From assembly GCA_024743275.1 (NCBI GenBank), contig JANSWW010000014.1, positions 1 to 64,000 of the forward strand: a stretch of 64,000 nucleotides of DNA, in the 5' to 3' direction. Shown here in pieces: positions 16,552 through 25,858 of the stretch. This DNA comes from Alphaproteobacteria bacterium. Its GTDB lineage: Bacteria > Pseudomonadota > Alphaproteobacteria > JANSWW01. A model generated the notes under the pieces. It was not told the DNA's origin. It did no database searches and was given only the letters and a program-made list of their open reading frames with translations. Every line of letters starts with the position of its first letter. Position 1 is the stretch's first letter. Both the position numbers and the translations under genes were made by a program.

Positions 16552-16773
16552 TCAGGCCGCGTCGTTCAAAGCCTTCGGAGCCATACGCTGACCCTCCAGC
16601 CACTTGTTGAATTCGGCGCGGTCGATATAGACCCGTCCACCGATCTTGATCAGCGCAGGTTTCAATCCATTCGTTCCCGCATGGAATATCCACCAGCGCA
16701 GCTTGGCTTCCGTGATGAACGGTGCTTCCACCGCTACCTGCTTCACGGTCGCCAGGTCCCGAAAATCAACCAT
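16552..16773 (-). CDS. Excisionase-like / MerR-type helix-turn-helix protein
   Basis: The 73-residue protein reads FITEAKLRWWIFHAGTNGLKPALIKIGGRVYIDRAEFNKWLEGQR, the layout of small excisionase and AlpA-like DNA-binding proteins (helix, recognition helix, wing with IKIGGRVYID). These direct integrase toward excision or regulate element genes. I prefer the ATG at 16773 because GAGG lies 6 bases upstream; the ATG at 16785 lacks a ribosome site. It is on the same strand as the integrase. Confidence 0.7.
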   Translation of the reverse strand: MVDFRDLATVKQVAVEAPFITEAKLRWWIFHAGTNGLKPALIKIGGRVYIDRAEFNKWLEGQRMAPKALNDAA

Positions 16774-16844
16774 GGTAAACCTCATGGTATAAGGGGCCTA
16801 TAAAGAGCAGGAACCCTAACTATGCGATGGAATGCGTCCGATGT

Positions 16845-17060
16845 CTATTGGGGGCGTTTGAGGAATTCTCCGCAGGTCTTGGCCATCTCGATGCCGATGT
16901 CTTTGCAGACCAGACCGTCCGTCGTGTGCATGCAGTGCGCCATGCATTCCCGAGAGTCGATCACACGCTTGTCGCCGCGCTCGACATAAAATCCTCCAAC
17001 CGAAGTGAGTGCGCAGGCGGGCAGGGTTGCAGAAGCAAAAAGCAAAAAGTACCTGTTCAT
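16845..17060 (-). CDS. Small putative lipoprotein
   Basis: The 71-residue product begins MNRYFLLFASATLPACALTS, a signal peptide with a plausible lipobox ending at Cys16 (LPAC). The rest has three more cysteines (ECMAHCM, LVCKD) and one near the end. I do not recognise a family. It lies between the excisionase-like gene and the integrase on the same strand. Confidence 0.45.
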   Translation of the reverse strand: MNRYFLLFASATLPACALTSVGGFYVERGDKRVIDSRECMAHCMHTTDGLVCKDIGIEMAKTCGEFLKRPQ

Positions 17061-17166
17061 CTGTTATTCCATTGATTCTTATTATTTTTTCAGATGCTCA
17101 AATTTTAGCTGCTGTATGGACGCCGTGATATACCCCTGATGGGTAAGAAGGGGGCACAGGTTCTAC

Positions 17167-18282
17167 TTAGGTCGGAAAGATTCTTTCGTTCAGGTTGGTC
17201 ACCACGTTTTTGACGTGGCTCTCTGACAGGTGCGCGTAGCGGCGCACCATCTGAAGGGTGCGGTGGCCCAAAATCTCGGCAATTTCAACGAGGCTTGCCC
17301 CGTTCATGGCGAGGTAGCTTGCGGTCGAGTGCCGAAGGTCGTGGAAGCGAAAGTCTTCAATGCCAGCGGCGTCGCGGGCATTCTCCCAGGACTTTCGGAT
17401 ATCCATCGGCTCCAACCCATCCCGGCGGGGGAAAAGCCACCTTTTCTTGGTGGATGAACCAAGCTCGTCATAAAAGGCGTTCACCGCCTTAATTTGCTCA
17501 TCCAGCAGGTCACGCAGATGATGGACCACTGGCACCGCCCGCGTGTCGCCATTCTTGGTATCCCGCAAGACTGCCACATCCCGGGCAAGGTCCACATCCG
17601 CCAGCGTCAGCCCCAGTATTTCACCCTTCCGGGCACCGGTAGAAAGGGCGAAGACAACGACAGGATACAGGTGCTCATTGTCGCTCGCCTTACAGGCATC
17701 GAGCAGGGCTTTGCGTTCGGCCTCGTTCAGGTAACGGCTTCGCTCGTTCCTGATCTTGGTGATCTTGTTCACGCCGTCCAACGGGCTGGTTCCGACCCAG
17801 CCCCATTGCATGGCGTATTTGAAAAGCACGGCTAGCGTATCCCGATAATGCTTGATGGTCTTCCGGCTCTTGGGTTTGGCGGGGTTTTTGTCATCGCTCT
17901 TTCGTCGTCCGTCACCAGCAGCAGCCAGTGCCGCCAGATTGTCGCTGATCATATCTGCGGTAATGTAGGCGAGGGCATATTGCCCAAGGGTGCGCTCCCA
18001 GTGGTTCAGGAAGGATGCTTCCGCTCGTTTGGTGCTCTCAGCCCGGTAGATAAACACCTCTTTGCGGAAACGGTCGATCACGTCCTGTAGAGTCTTGCTT
18101 GCTGCCGTCCGCACGACATTCTTGAACTCACCCTTGCGGATGGCGCTTTCCGTATCCTGCGCCCACTGCTTGGCATCGGTCAGGCGCTTGAATGTACGTT
18201 GCTGGGGCGGGAAACCCTTCATGCGCACCATCACGCGATAGGTGGTTCCCGTCTTGTGTTCTCGCTTTTGAATCGTGGCCAT
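17167..18282 (-). CDS. int: Tyrosine recombinase (integrase)
   Basis: The 371-residue integrase has an N-terminal Arm-type domain (MATIQKREHKTGTTYRVMVR), a core-binding domain (about 65-165) and a catalytic domain with Arg218 (STGARKGE), His314 and Arg317 (HDLRH), His340 (LGHRT) and Tyr349 (RRYAHL). All catalytic residues are present. The ATG at 18282 is preferred to an upstream in-frame start at 18369. The gene lies 200 bases from a tRNA 3' fragment, the expected position for an integrase next to its attachment site. Confidence 0.95.
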   Translation of the reverse strand: MATIQKREHKTGTTYRVMVRMKGFPPQQRTFKRLTDAKQWAQDTESAIRKGEFKNVVRTAASKTLQDVIDRFRKEVFIYRAESTKRAEASFLNHWERTLGQYALAYITADMISDNLAALAAAGDGRRKSDDKNPAKPKSRKTIKHYRDTLAVLFKYAMQWGWVGTSPLDGVNKITKIRNERSRYLNEAERKALLDACKASDNEHLYPVVVFALSTGARKGEILGLTLADVDLARDVAVLRDTKNGDTRAVPVVHHLRDLLDEQIKAVNAFYDELGSSTKKRWLFPRRDGLEPMDIRKSWENARDAAGIEDFRFHDLRHSTASYLAMNGASLVEIAEILGHRTLQMVRRYAHLSESHVKNVVTNLNERIFPT

Positions 18283-18485
18283 GGGCTTCTCGCAGAAACC
18301 TTCGGGATGAAGACCTGAAGGGCTAGAGGAGGATGTGTGCCGCATGGACAAGGCACACTTGAGGCACACTTAATACCAAATAACTCCCACAATTGCCAAT
18401 ACCCTTCATGATATGGAGAAGCTTAAGCAATTGAAAAACATATATAAAAAAATTGACGATTGTTGAGGGTTATAAAGCTTCGCTT

Positions 18486-18570
<85 letters not shown>

Positions 18571-18609
18571 TAGGTGGGGCCGGTGAATGAGGCTGCTGGT
18601 TCGGTCGAA

Positions 18610-18628
18610 GGCGTTGAGAATCAACGCC
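18610..18628. other. Covarying inter-repeat hairpin, copy 1
   Basis: GGCGTTGA-GAA-TCAACGCC, a perfect 8-bp stem. The copy at 18760-18778 keeps the stem with two compensated base-pair changes. Confidence 0.55.
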
Positions 18629-18680
18629 GAAGACAACACGAGGAGCGATAGCGACGGAGTGGTAAATCCTGCCCCCGCAA

Positions 18681-18720
18681 CCAACAAAACACCCGGCCAA
18701 CGTGCCGGGTTTTTTGTTGG
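18681..18720. terminator. Repeat hairpin 2, bidirectional terminator
   Basis: CCAACAAAA (18681-18689) pairs with TTTTGTTGG (18712-18720), and ACCCGGC (18691-18697) with GCCGGGT (18704-18710), followed by a run of T. The third, partly decayed copy is at 18831-18868. Confidence 0.75.
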
Positions 18721-18759
18721 TAGGTGGAGCCGGTGAATGAACCCGCTGGTTCGGTCGGA

Positions 18760-18778
18760 AGCATTGAGTATCAATGCT
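18760..18778. other. Covarying inter-repeat hairpin, copy 2
   Basis: AGCATTGA-GTA-TCAATGCT, a perfect 8-bp stem with the same position in its repeat as 18610-18628. Confidence 0.55.
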
Positions 18779-18943
18779 GTAGACAACGGCGCAGCGCAAC
18801 GCGCGAGCACGGTAAATCCTGGCCCCGTAACCAATAAAACAGGCCCCACCCGGGGCCTTTCTTGTCGGTAGGTGGGGTTTACCTTTCCCCTTGATTATGG
18901 AAGTCTATATTATCAAATAATAAAAGTATCTTTCATGTAAATC

Positions 18944-19903
18944 TCAATTCGGCTTCCAATAAATAACATTCATGATGTATTTTACATCCACACCATTATC
19001 TGAAAATGGTAATAAAAGGTTGAGAGCCGACGATATTTTTTCGACATGACCTTCATATGGTAGACGTCCGTATCGTGGGGCGGCTGTCTGGCATACCGTT
19101 TTGAAAAAGCTCCAGACGAGGCTTCCTGGCTGCTTTCCCGGTTGCTCTCGAAAGGACTTATCTATTACGTCTCGCCGAATCCCAGACTTTGCATCTTCTC
19201 CGATCAGACGACGTTTGAAATCCAGAGGCTCAGTGAGAACGTCGTAAAGGATGAGATGCGGAAGTACCTTTGGAATTTTGGTAACATCAATGTCGGATTT
19301 AATGGGTAACTTTTGGTCTCCCTTTATCGTAAGCCAGTAGGCGAAAGCGTCATCAAATATCTCGATGTCTTCTTCCGGCAAATTCGAGCAAGTGGCATTG
19401 AAATTTGATGGTGATTCCTCCTGTTCCAACTGGGAATAAATGCAAACAACGCTAAGCAAATACGCCACGCGACCATCATCGTGGTGCAATGGGACGGTTC
19501 CAACATCAAAACTCTTGAAATCGTGTTTACCCCATGTCAGCTTAGCATCTGCTGCATAGGGAATATTGTTCTTTACACAGAATTCCATACGCTTTTGGCT
19601 TAGTTCAGCCCCTGGCATGTCTCCAATATATCGACCTGTTGCATTAATGCCGGCGCTTTGAATGACATCATTGCCAACGATCCTCACCTCAAAAGTCATC
19701 TCGTTTGCATGAACGCGAATGAGATAAATCTTCGAGACAAGCTTTCGTGGAAGATCAAGAACATCAAACCTCTTATAGTTAAAATTCCCTTTTGAATCTC
19801 TGCCGTTGAGCCAGAACTCATAAAGCGCCCGTATTTCAGGGTGCTTCGACTCTATAGGGTCGTAGATACCTAACCTCGCGGCTGCGTCAAATAATCCAGT
19901 CAT
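18944..19903 (-). CDS. Tandem PAS_5 domain protein
   Basis: The 319-residue soluble protein has two PAS_5 type domains. The first covers about residues 22-170 (ALYEFWLNGRDSKGNFNYKRFDVLDLPRKLVSKIYLIRV, FEVRIVGNDVIQSAGINATGRYIGDM). The second covers about 185-319 (AYWLTIKGDQKLPIKSDIDVTKIPKVLPHLILYDVL, FKRRLIGEDAKSGI). No output domain is attached. Such proteins are abundant in Rhodospirillales and their signals are unknown. It is lower in GC than its neighbours, lies next to the attachment site and has no operon partner. Confidence 0.75.
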   Translation of the reverse strand: MTGLFDAAARLGIYDPIESKHPEIRALYEFWLNGRDSKGNFNYKRFDVLDLPRKLVSKIYLIRVHANEMTFEVRIVGNDVIQSAGINATGRYIGDMPGAELSQKRMEFCVKNNIPYAADAKLTWGKHDFKSFDVGTVPLHHDDGRVAYLLSVVCIYSQLEQEESPSNFNATCSNLPEEDIEIFDDAFAYWLTIKGDQKLPIKSDIDVTKIPKVLPHLILYDVLTEPLDFKRRLIGEDAKSGIRRDVIDKSFREQPGKQPGSLVWSFFKTVCQTAAPRYGRLPYEGHVEKISSALNLLLPFSDNGVDVKYIMNVIYWKPN

Positions 19904-20074
19904 TGAATATCGCTCGATTATTGTTATTTCCGCTTAACCGCTCCGACGGTTTATCTACAAAAGCATTAAAGTCTATCATGCACACACCGATCTGAGGAAG
20001 GCTTATAAGGGACCTGCGACCCGTTTTCTCCACCATTTTCAGGTAGGGTCCGTCACCGGAGAGGAGATGGACCC

Positions 20075-20446
20075 ATGATGAAGAGCCGGTTCAGCGAAGA
20101 GCAGATTATCGGGATCTTGACGGAGCCGGAGGCTGGTCAACGGACGCCGGATGTCTGCCGTCGACACGGGATCAGCGCGGGCACCTTCTATAAGTGGAAG
20201 TCCAAATATGGCGGCCTTGAGGTTTCCGAGGCGAAGCGTCTGAAATCTCAGGAGGACCGGCAAACGCGCCTGAAGAAGCGTCTGCCCGAGGCGGTGCTCG
20301 ACAAAGCCATGGAGGCGCACTTCTGCATCGAGGCGCTGGCGGAAGCGCTCGGCCGCCACGGCCCGCCTTCACGGGCGCACGGGAGGCTCGCCGGTCGATC
20401 AACAATGGGGGTTCTACCATCACCGGCGACCGCACGCCGCGCATGA
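20075..20446 (+). pseudogene. IS3-family transposase remnant with internal deletion
   Basis: The frame begins MKSRFSEEQIIGILTEPEAG and keeps the OrfA helix-turn-helix (CRRHGISAGTFYKWKSKYGGLEVSEAKRLK). After AVLDK at about residue 77 it jumps to MEAHFCIEALAEALGRHGPP, which belongs near the end of OrfB, so most of orfB with the catalytic DDE residues is missing. The last 20 residues are out-of-frame sequence. It cannot encode a working transposase. Confidence 0.75.
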
Positions 20447-20876
20447 CGGCGAGGCGCCGGGCAGACGATGTCTGAACGGGCCGTCGTCCTCCGGGACGGG
20501 CTTCCGCCCGGTCCTCCAGCCCTCAGCCAGAGTGGCGTGACGAACATGATGAGGAACCCGACCAGCAGGCTTCGATTGTCGCTTAAATCTTTGCCAAACT
20601 GGCCAACGAATGGGATTGGCTCAGATTCCCTCTTGAACCTACAGTTGCTGTAGACACTACATTTTGGGGGCTCGAGACCGAGAGTGGGCCTGATGGAGGG
20701 CGCCGTGGCGGTTGGTCGGCTGCACCGATCGACCGGAATTCGACGGCCTGACGGCGGGCTTCGCCGGGCTCTTTGGGGTGTTTCTGGATCGTCGGATCGG
20801 ATCGCCAAACAAACGTTGGATCGGCGGTTTGCCGATGCGGTGCCGAGTGCCGCGGAGTAATGGAAGGATTTTGTAG
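20447..20876. other. Decayed interval between IS remnant and DUF411 gene
   Basis: No intact gene is seen. Short protein-like fragments occur in different frames, including a hydrophobic stretch readable on the minus strand near 20520-20620, which suggests broken genes. The only sharp signal is the MerR-type promoter at 20633-20663. Confidence 0.4.
20633..20663 (+). promoter_or_regulatory. MerR-family type promoter/operator
   Basis: TTGAAC (20633-20638) and TACATT (20658-20663) are separated by 19 bases, the overlong spacer typical of MerR-controlled promoters. The spacer holds the perfect dyad CTACAG-TTG-CTGTAG (20639-20653), close to CadR/PbrR/ZntR-type metal operators. No MerR-family gene is visible nearby; the first intact gene downstream is the DUF411 protein at 20877. 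Confidence 0.6.
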
Positions 20877-21371
20877 ATGCAGGTGTTTTCACGTCGTTCG
20901 TTTCTTGCCCGGTTTGGTGTTTCCCTGTCCGGCGCGATTGGCCTGGGCGTTTTCGCCGGGACGACAGCCAAGGCGGCCACGGGCCTTAAGGTGAGCATGC
21001 ATGTGTACAAGTCACCCTGGTGCGGATGCTGCGGCGCATGGATCGATCATATGCGCGACGCCGGTTTGGATGTGCGTGTCACGGAAGTTGAAGACCTCGC
21101 TCCGGTGAAGGCACGGTACGGGGTTCCTCAAGAGCTTCAGTCCTGCCATACGGGGATCATCGAGGACTATGTGATTGAGGGGCATGTCCCGGCGCCGGAT
21201 GTCGCACGACTGCTGAAGGAGCGTCCTGAAGCGACCGGCCTCTCGGTTCCAGGCATGCCTGTCGGGTCCCCAGGTATGGAACAGGGCGCGCGCCGGGATC
21301 CATACGAAGTGGTCCTTTTCTCGCCGTCGAAGCGTAGCGTGTACGCCCGCTATCCAGGGCGGACTCGATGA
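20877..21371 (+). CDS. DUF411 metal-binding protein, exported
   Basis: The 164-residue protein starts with a twin-arginine signal (MQVFSRRSFLARFGVSLSGA). The mature part has the DUF411 pattern: YKSPWCGCCGAWIDHMRDAG (thioredoxin-like CxCC), LQSCHTGIIEDYVIEGHVPAPDVARLL, and VPGMPVGSPGMEQG with metal-ligand methionines. DUF411 proteins are periplasmic and linked to copper and other heavy metal handling. An AAGGA site precedes the ATG. The MerR-type promoter 220 bases upstream could drive it. Confidence 0.85.
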   Translation: MQVFSRRSFLARFGVSLSGAIGLGVFAGTTAKAATGLKVSMHVYKSPWCGCCGAWIDHMRDAGLDVRVTEVEDLAPVKARYGVPQELQSCHTGIIEDYVIEGHVPAPDVARLLKERPEATGLSVPGMPVGSPGMEQGARRDPYEVVLFSPSKRSVYARYPGRTR

Positions 21372-21505
21372 CGACAGTCGGCATAGCTTCCGGTAGGCGG
21401 TAATCGGCAATCGGCAAATGGCCGGCCCCAATCGACCGACCGATTGGATCTTGATTTCCCCAATGGGTTGCCCAAGATACCCTCTTAACATTAGGGAGTG
21501 CTAAA

Positions 21506-21958
21506 GTGGGTCTGTTGGAAAACGGGGTGGTCATAGCGCTTCTGGGCGGCGTCCTGATCGGCGTGGCCTGTGGGGTGCTGACACTCCTCACGGGCCGCGT
21601 CATGAGCGCTTCCAGCATGGTCGGCAGTCTTGTCGGTGGGGCCGAGGGCGTGGCGGCGACCAGCATCGCCTTTATCGGCGGCATCGTCGCGGCGCCGCTG
21701 ATGATGACCGGACTCGGGGTGGCTCAACAAAAGGTGGTGGAGCCGGGTTGGCCGCTGCTTGTCATCGGTGGACTTCTTGTCGGCGTGAGTGCGCGGTGGG
21801 GCGGTGCGTCGCTTGGCGCGGTGGTGACCGGGATCGCGAGACGGACGCCGCGGTCGCTGGTCATGCTCCTGGTCATGCTGGGCGGGGCAACGATCGGCGG
21901 GATTTTGCAGGTGCTTTTCGGCGGGCAGATGCTCCTCGGCGGGGGAGATGCCGCATGA
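21506..21958 (+). CDS. YeeE/YedE-type membrane protein, first half
   Basis: The 150-residue protein has four hydrophobic segments and the family motif GVLIGVACGVLTLLTGRVMSASSMVGSL near the start. YeeE/YedE proteins import thiosulfate or related sulfur compounds; many bacteria encode them as two half-size proteins, as here. The GTG start at 21506 has a GGGAG site 8 bases upstream. It overlaps the next gene by 4 bases (ATGA). Confidence 0.8.
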   Translation: MGLLENGVVIALLGGVLIGVACGVLTLLTGRVMSASSMVGSLVGGAEGVAATSIAFIGGIVAAPLMMTGLGVAQQKVVEPGWPLLVIGGLLVGVSARWGGASLGAVVTGIARRTPRSLVMLLVMLGGATIGGILQVLFGGQMLLGGGDAA

Positions 21959-22395
21959 CCCGGATCGTCGCTCTGGTCTGTGGTCTGTTGTGCGGCGCAG
22001 GATTCTTGATCGCCGGGTTCTATGACCCCGCCCTGGTCCACGAGGTCCTGGAACGGGATAGCGGGCCGCTGGCCGCCGGCCTCGCTTTGTTCGCCGCCGT
22101 CTTTGTCGCGGCCCTTCTTGCATCGATTTTCAGGCGGCCCGGTTCCCCCTATCTGGCGGACGACGAGGAGCCGCTGCCGGATTGGACAGGTCGGAAAGCG
22201 CTGGCAAGCGCCCTGGTATTCGGCCTCGGATGGGGATTGGCGGGATATTTCCCATTGTCGGCATTGGTCTCCGCCGGGGCGTTCTCTCCGGGGGCGGTGA
22301 TCTTCCTTATATCGGTTTTGTCAGGGGTGATCCTATTCGACGTCGTCTCCGGCCAGCGCAAGCTCGGGGGCGATCAGAACGGTCCTATCGGCTAA
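21955..22395 (+). CDS. YeeE/YedE-type membrane protein, second half (DUF6691-like)
   Basis: The 146-residue protein has four membrane segments and GLLCGAGFLIAGFYDPALVHEVL near the start, with GLGWGLAGYFPLSAL later. This is the usual partner of the preceding half-size YeeE/YedE protein. Together they would form one sulfur-compound channel in the inner membrane. The true substrate is not shown by the sequence. Confidence 0.8.
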   Translation: MTRIVALVCGLLCGAGFLIAGFYDPALVHEVLERDSGPLAAGLALFAAVFVAALLASIFRRPGSPYLADDEEPLPDWTGRKALASALVFGLGWGLAGYFPLSALVSAGAFSPGAVIFLISVLSGVILFDVVSGQRKLGGDQNGPIG

Positions 22396-22571
22396 ACCGC
22401 CAGACATCGGTACGGGTGAGCGCCGACAGGCGGGCACCGATCCGTGGGGCATCCGTCGCCTGCGAAGCGGACCGATGTGTTCCCTCGGCCTCAAGCCCTG
22501 CCCCCGAGGGGGCAAGGTCCAGAGCCCTGTAGATCTAACGGCTGACCGTCCGGTGATCTTTCAGTCCAGAT

Positions 22572-25337
22572 TCACGCACGCGGCGGCGCGAACTTGGTCA
22601 GGTTGATGCCGTCGACGGCGGACTTGTACTCATCGATGCTCGGCGTCCGGCCGAGAATGGTCGACAACACCACCACCGGCGTCGACGCCAGGAGCGACTC
22701 GCCCTTCTTCTCGTCGGAGTCCCCCACAACCCGGCCTTGGAACAAGCGGGTCGACGTCGCCATCACGGTATCCCCCTTGGCCGCCTTTTCCTGGTTACCC
22801 ATGCACAGGTTGCAGCCGGGGCGCTCGAGATAAAGGATTTTCTCGTACGCGGTACGGGCCTTGGTCTTCGGCGCGTCGTCATCGAATTCGAACCCTGCGT
22901 ATTTCCGCAGGATATCCCAGTCGCCCTCCGCCTTCAGTTCCTCGACGATGTTATAGGTCGGCGGCGCGACGACCAGCGGGGCATTGAAGTCGATGGTGCC
23001 GTTTTCCCGTTCAAGGTTGCGGAACATCTGGGCGACGATGTTCAGGTCGCCCTTGTGCACCATGCAGGAACCGACGAATCCCAAATCGACTTTCTTTGTC
23101 CCGCCATAATAGGAGATGGGGCGTATCGTATCGTGCGTATACCGTTTCGCCACGTCGATGTTGTTGACATCGGGGTCGGCGATCATCGGCTCGTTGATCT
23201 GGTCGAGGTCGACAACCACTTCCGCAAAGTATTTGGCGTTATCGTCCGGCCGCAGGGCGGGCTGCTCTCCGGACCTGATCTCGGCAATGCGCTTATCGGC
23301 TTTGTCAATCAGCCCGCGGAGCATCCCGGACTCGATTTCCATACCCTTGTCGATCATGGCCTGAATGCGGGCTTTCGCGATTTCGAGGGACTCGATCAGG
23401 GTCTCGTCGTTCGAAACGCAGATGGACGCCTTCGCCTTCATCTCGGCGGTCCAGTCCGTAAAGGTGAAGGCCTGGTCGGCGAGTAGGGTTCCGATGTGCA
23501 CTTCGATCACGCGGCCCTGGAAGACATTCTCCCCGCTGAACTGGGCCAGCATCTGGGCCTGGGTGGCGTGCACGACGTCGCGGAAGTCCATATGCTCGCC
23601 CATCTTGCCCTTGAACGTCACCTTGACGGATTCGGGCACGGTGATGCTCGCCTGACCGGTGGCCAGCGCCAGGGCGACGGTTCCCGAATCGGCCCCGAAG
23701 GCCACGCCTTTGGACATCCGCGTGTGCGAGTCGCCACCGATGATGACCGCCCGGTCATCGATGGTGATGTCGTTCAGGACCTTATGGATCACGTCCGTCA
23801 TCGCATGGTACTTGCCCTTCGGGTCACGGCCCGTGACCAGGCCGAACCGGTTCATGAACGCCATGAGCTTGGGCGTGTTGGCCTGGGCCTTGCTGTCCCA
23901 AACCGAGGCCGTGTGGCAACCGGACTGGTAGGCGCCGTCGAGGACCGGGGAAATCACCGTTGCCGCCATGGCTTCCAGTTCCTGCACGGTCATCGGTCCG
24001 GTCGTATCCTGGGAGCCGACGATGTTGACCGTGACCCGGGCGTCGGAGCCGGCATGCAGGATCGTCCCTTCGGGGACGCCCACCGCATTCCTGTTGAAGA
24101 TCTTTTCGACGGCCGTCAGACCGCGATCCGGGTGGGAAACCAGCTTCGCCGGCGCAAACACCCGCTTCGGTTCGATGCCGAGCGTTTCCGCGGCGAAAGT
24201 CTGAAGTTTCTTCCCGAAGTCGATGGCGTAGGAGCCACCCGCCTTCATGAATTCGACCGATTGGGGCGAGAAGGCCGTGGCGACGTCGGCCAGTTCTTCG
24301 GAACCGTCCTCATTACAGAGTTTCTTGGTCTTGGTGTTGATGGTGAGAACGGTCCCTGTCGCGACCGAGTATTTCTCTTCGAGGACCGGATTGCCGTCGT
24401 TGTTGATGACGACGTTCCCGGCATCGTCGACTTGCTTGACCCAGTTCTTGAGGTCGATGCCGATGCCGCCGGTAACTCCGACCGTGGTCAGGAAGATCGG
24501 CGAAATGCCGTTGGTGCCGGCCACGATCGGCGCGATGTTGACGAATGGCACATAGGGGCTCGCCTGGTGGCCGGTCCAGAGCGCGCAGTTGTTGACGCCG
24601 GACATGCGGGACGAGCCGACCCCCATGGTCCCTTTCTCGGCGATCAACATGATCCGCTTACCCGGATGCTGGAGCTTGAGCGCCTCGATCTCCTTTTGAG
24701 CCGTTTCGGAGATAAAGCTCTTGCCGTGCAATTCCCGGTCCGCACGCGAGTGGGCCTCGGCGCCCGGGGACATGAGGTCGGTCGAGATATCCCCCTCGGC
24801 CGCGACGTAGGTCACGACCTTAATCTCGTCTTCGATATCCGGCAGCTTGGTGAAGAACTCGGCGTCGGCATAGCTGCGCAGTATGTCTGCCGCGACCTTG
24901 TTGCCGGCCTTGTACGCCGTCTCCAACCGGTCGGTGTCCGCGTCGTACAGGAACACCTGCGTTTTCAGGACGTCGGCCGCGGCCGCCGCGATATCCGCGT
25001 CGTCGCCCAGTGCGAGGTCGAGCAGGACCTTGACGGACGGGCCGCCTTTCATATGGGAAAGGAGCTCGAACGCGAATGTGGGGGAAATCTCATCGACGAC
25101 GGCGCCGCCGAGAATGATCTCCTTCAAGAACGCCGCCTTAACGCCGGCGGCGCTCGTGGTGCCGGGTAGGGTGTTGTAAATGAAGAACTTTAAGGAGTCT
25201 TGCCTGTCCTCGTGGCCAGGATCCTTGATCTGTTCGATCAGTTCTTCAACGAGAGCCCCGTCTTCGATCGGTTTGGGGTTCAACCCCAGTTTCTTCCGTT
25301 CCTCGATCTCCGCCAAGTAACTGGTGTACAAGCTCAT
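22572..25337 (-). CDS. acnB: Aconitate hydratase B / 2-methylisocitrate dehydratase
   Basis: The 921-residue enzyme interconverts citrate and isocitrate in the TCA cycle and can act on 2-methylisocitrate. It has the AcnB domain order: an N-terminal HEAT-like domain (starts MSLYTSYLAEIEERKKLGLN), then the swivel domain, then the 4Fe-4S core. Cluster cysteines are seen in GFVGSCMVHKGDL (about 754) and PGCNLCMGNQEKA (about 838-841). Length is slightly above the E. coli enzyme. It is transcribed alone, away from the urt operon. A long open frame on the other strand is a codon-bias shadow. Confidence 0.97.
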   Translation of the reverse strand: MSLYTSYLAEIEERKKLGLNPKPIEDGALVEELIEQIKDPGHEDRQDSLKFFIYNTLPGTTSAAGVKAAFLKEIILGGAVVDEISPTFAFELLSHMKGGPSVKVLLDLALGDDADIAAAAADVLKTQVFLYDADTDRLETAYKAGNKVAADILRSYADAEFFTKLPDIEDEIKVVTYVAAEGDISTDLMSPGAEAHSRADRELHGKSFISETAQKEIEALKLQHPGKRIMLIAEKGTMGVGSSRMSGVNNCALWTGHQASPYVPFVNIAPIVAGTNGISPIFLTTVGVTGGIGIDLKNWVKQVDDAGNVVINNDGNPVLEEKYSVATGTVLTINTKTKKLCNEDGSEELADVATAFSPQSVEFMKAGGSYAIDFGKKLQTFAAETLGIEPKRVFAPAKLVSHPDRGLTAVEKIFNRNAVGVPEGTILHAGSDARVTVNIVGSQDTTGPMTVQELEAMAATVISPVLDGAYQSGCHTASVWDSKAQANTPKLMAFMNRFGLVTGRDPKGKYHAMTDVIHKVLNDITIDDRAVIIGGDSHTRMSKGVAFGADSGTVALALATGQASITVPESVKVTFKGKMGEHMDFRDVVHATQAQMLAQFSGENVFQGRVIEVHIGTLLADQAFTFTDWTAEMKAKASICVSNDETLIESLEIAKARIQAMIDKGMEIESGMLRGLIDKADKRIAEIRSGEQPALRPDDNAKYFAEVVVDLDQINEPMIADPDVNNIDVAKRYTHDTIRPISYYGGTKKVDLGFVGSCMVHKGDLNIVAQMFRNLERENGTIDFNAPLVVAPPTYNIVEELKAEGDWDILRKYAGFEFDDDAPKTKARTAYEKILYLERPGCNLCMGNQEKAAKGDTVMATSTRLFQGRVVGDSDEKKGESLLASTPVVVLSTILGRTPSIDEYKSAVDGINLTKFAPPRA

Positions 25338-25858
25338 CGTTTTCCAACCCTGCTAAATGTTGCCGATCTTCTAAAGACGTCCGTCATATATGAAGGCGGT
25401 TGCATCAGAACCACACTAATTTTCCCATGTCGCCGGCCCCGGTTCAACGTGGAAGAAGAGACGGATCATCGGCCAAGGAGGCCTTCCCGACGATCTCTCT
25501 TCCAATCACCAGCCCCGCCGCCGCCGTTCAATACAACAAGTCGGATTTGGAAGCGAATCCACTCTCTTTCCCGGGGTGGCGAGACCCGAACAGGGCGGGC
25601 GATCAAATCGACGTAAGCGCACCAAGAGAGTATATTCACGTTTCCTAATGATCAAAAAATAGCCAAATGAAAAACGATTGAGTATAAAATAGGCATTGTG
25701 ATACCCATTCCGCATTGCAGCATCGCCTGCCATTTTTGGTTAACGGCCTGTAATTGCTTCATAAATATCCGAAACTAAATAGGAAAAGTGGTTGGCATAC
25801 ATCGTGCTCCAGTCGTTTTGGATGCAATGCAGCATCGTGTGCATGTGGAGGCTTTACG
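25338..25858. other. Divergent regulatory region between acnB and urtA
   Basis: No gene is supported in these 520 bases. The right third (25640-25800) is AT-rich against the local background and ends in a sigma-54 type promoter at 25793-25807. I see no clear NtrC palindromes. Confidence 0.5.
25793..25807 (+). promoter_or_regulatory. Sigma-54 type promoter of the urt operon
   Basis: TGGCATACATCGTGC keeps the GG (-24) and GC (-12) dinucleotides at the required spacing and most flanking consensus bases of TGGCACG-N4-TTGC. It lies 51 bases before the urtA start, in an AT-rich leader, which fits nitrogen control of urea uptake. Confidence 0.6.

Noticed and set aside
23496..25169. 557-codon plus-strand open frame opposite acnB
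   Set aside because: Codon-bias shadow of a highly conserved gene in GC-rich DNA; its product has no domain pattern and is Arg/Gly/His-rich.
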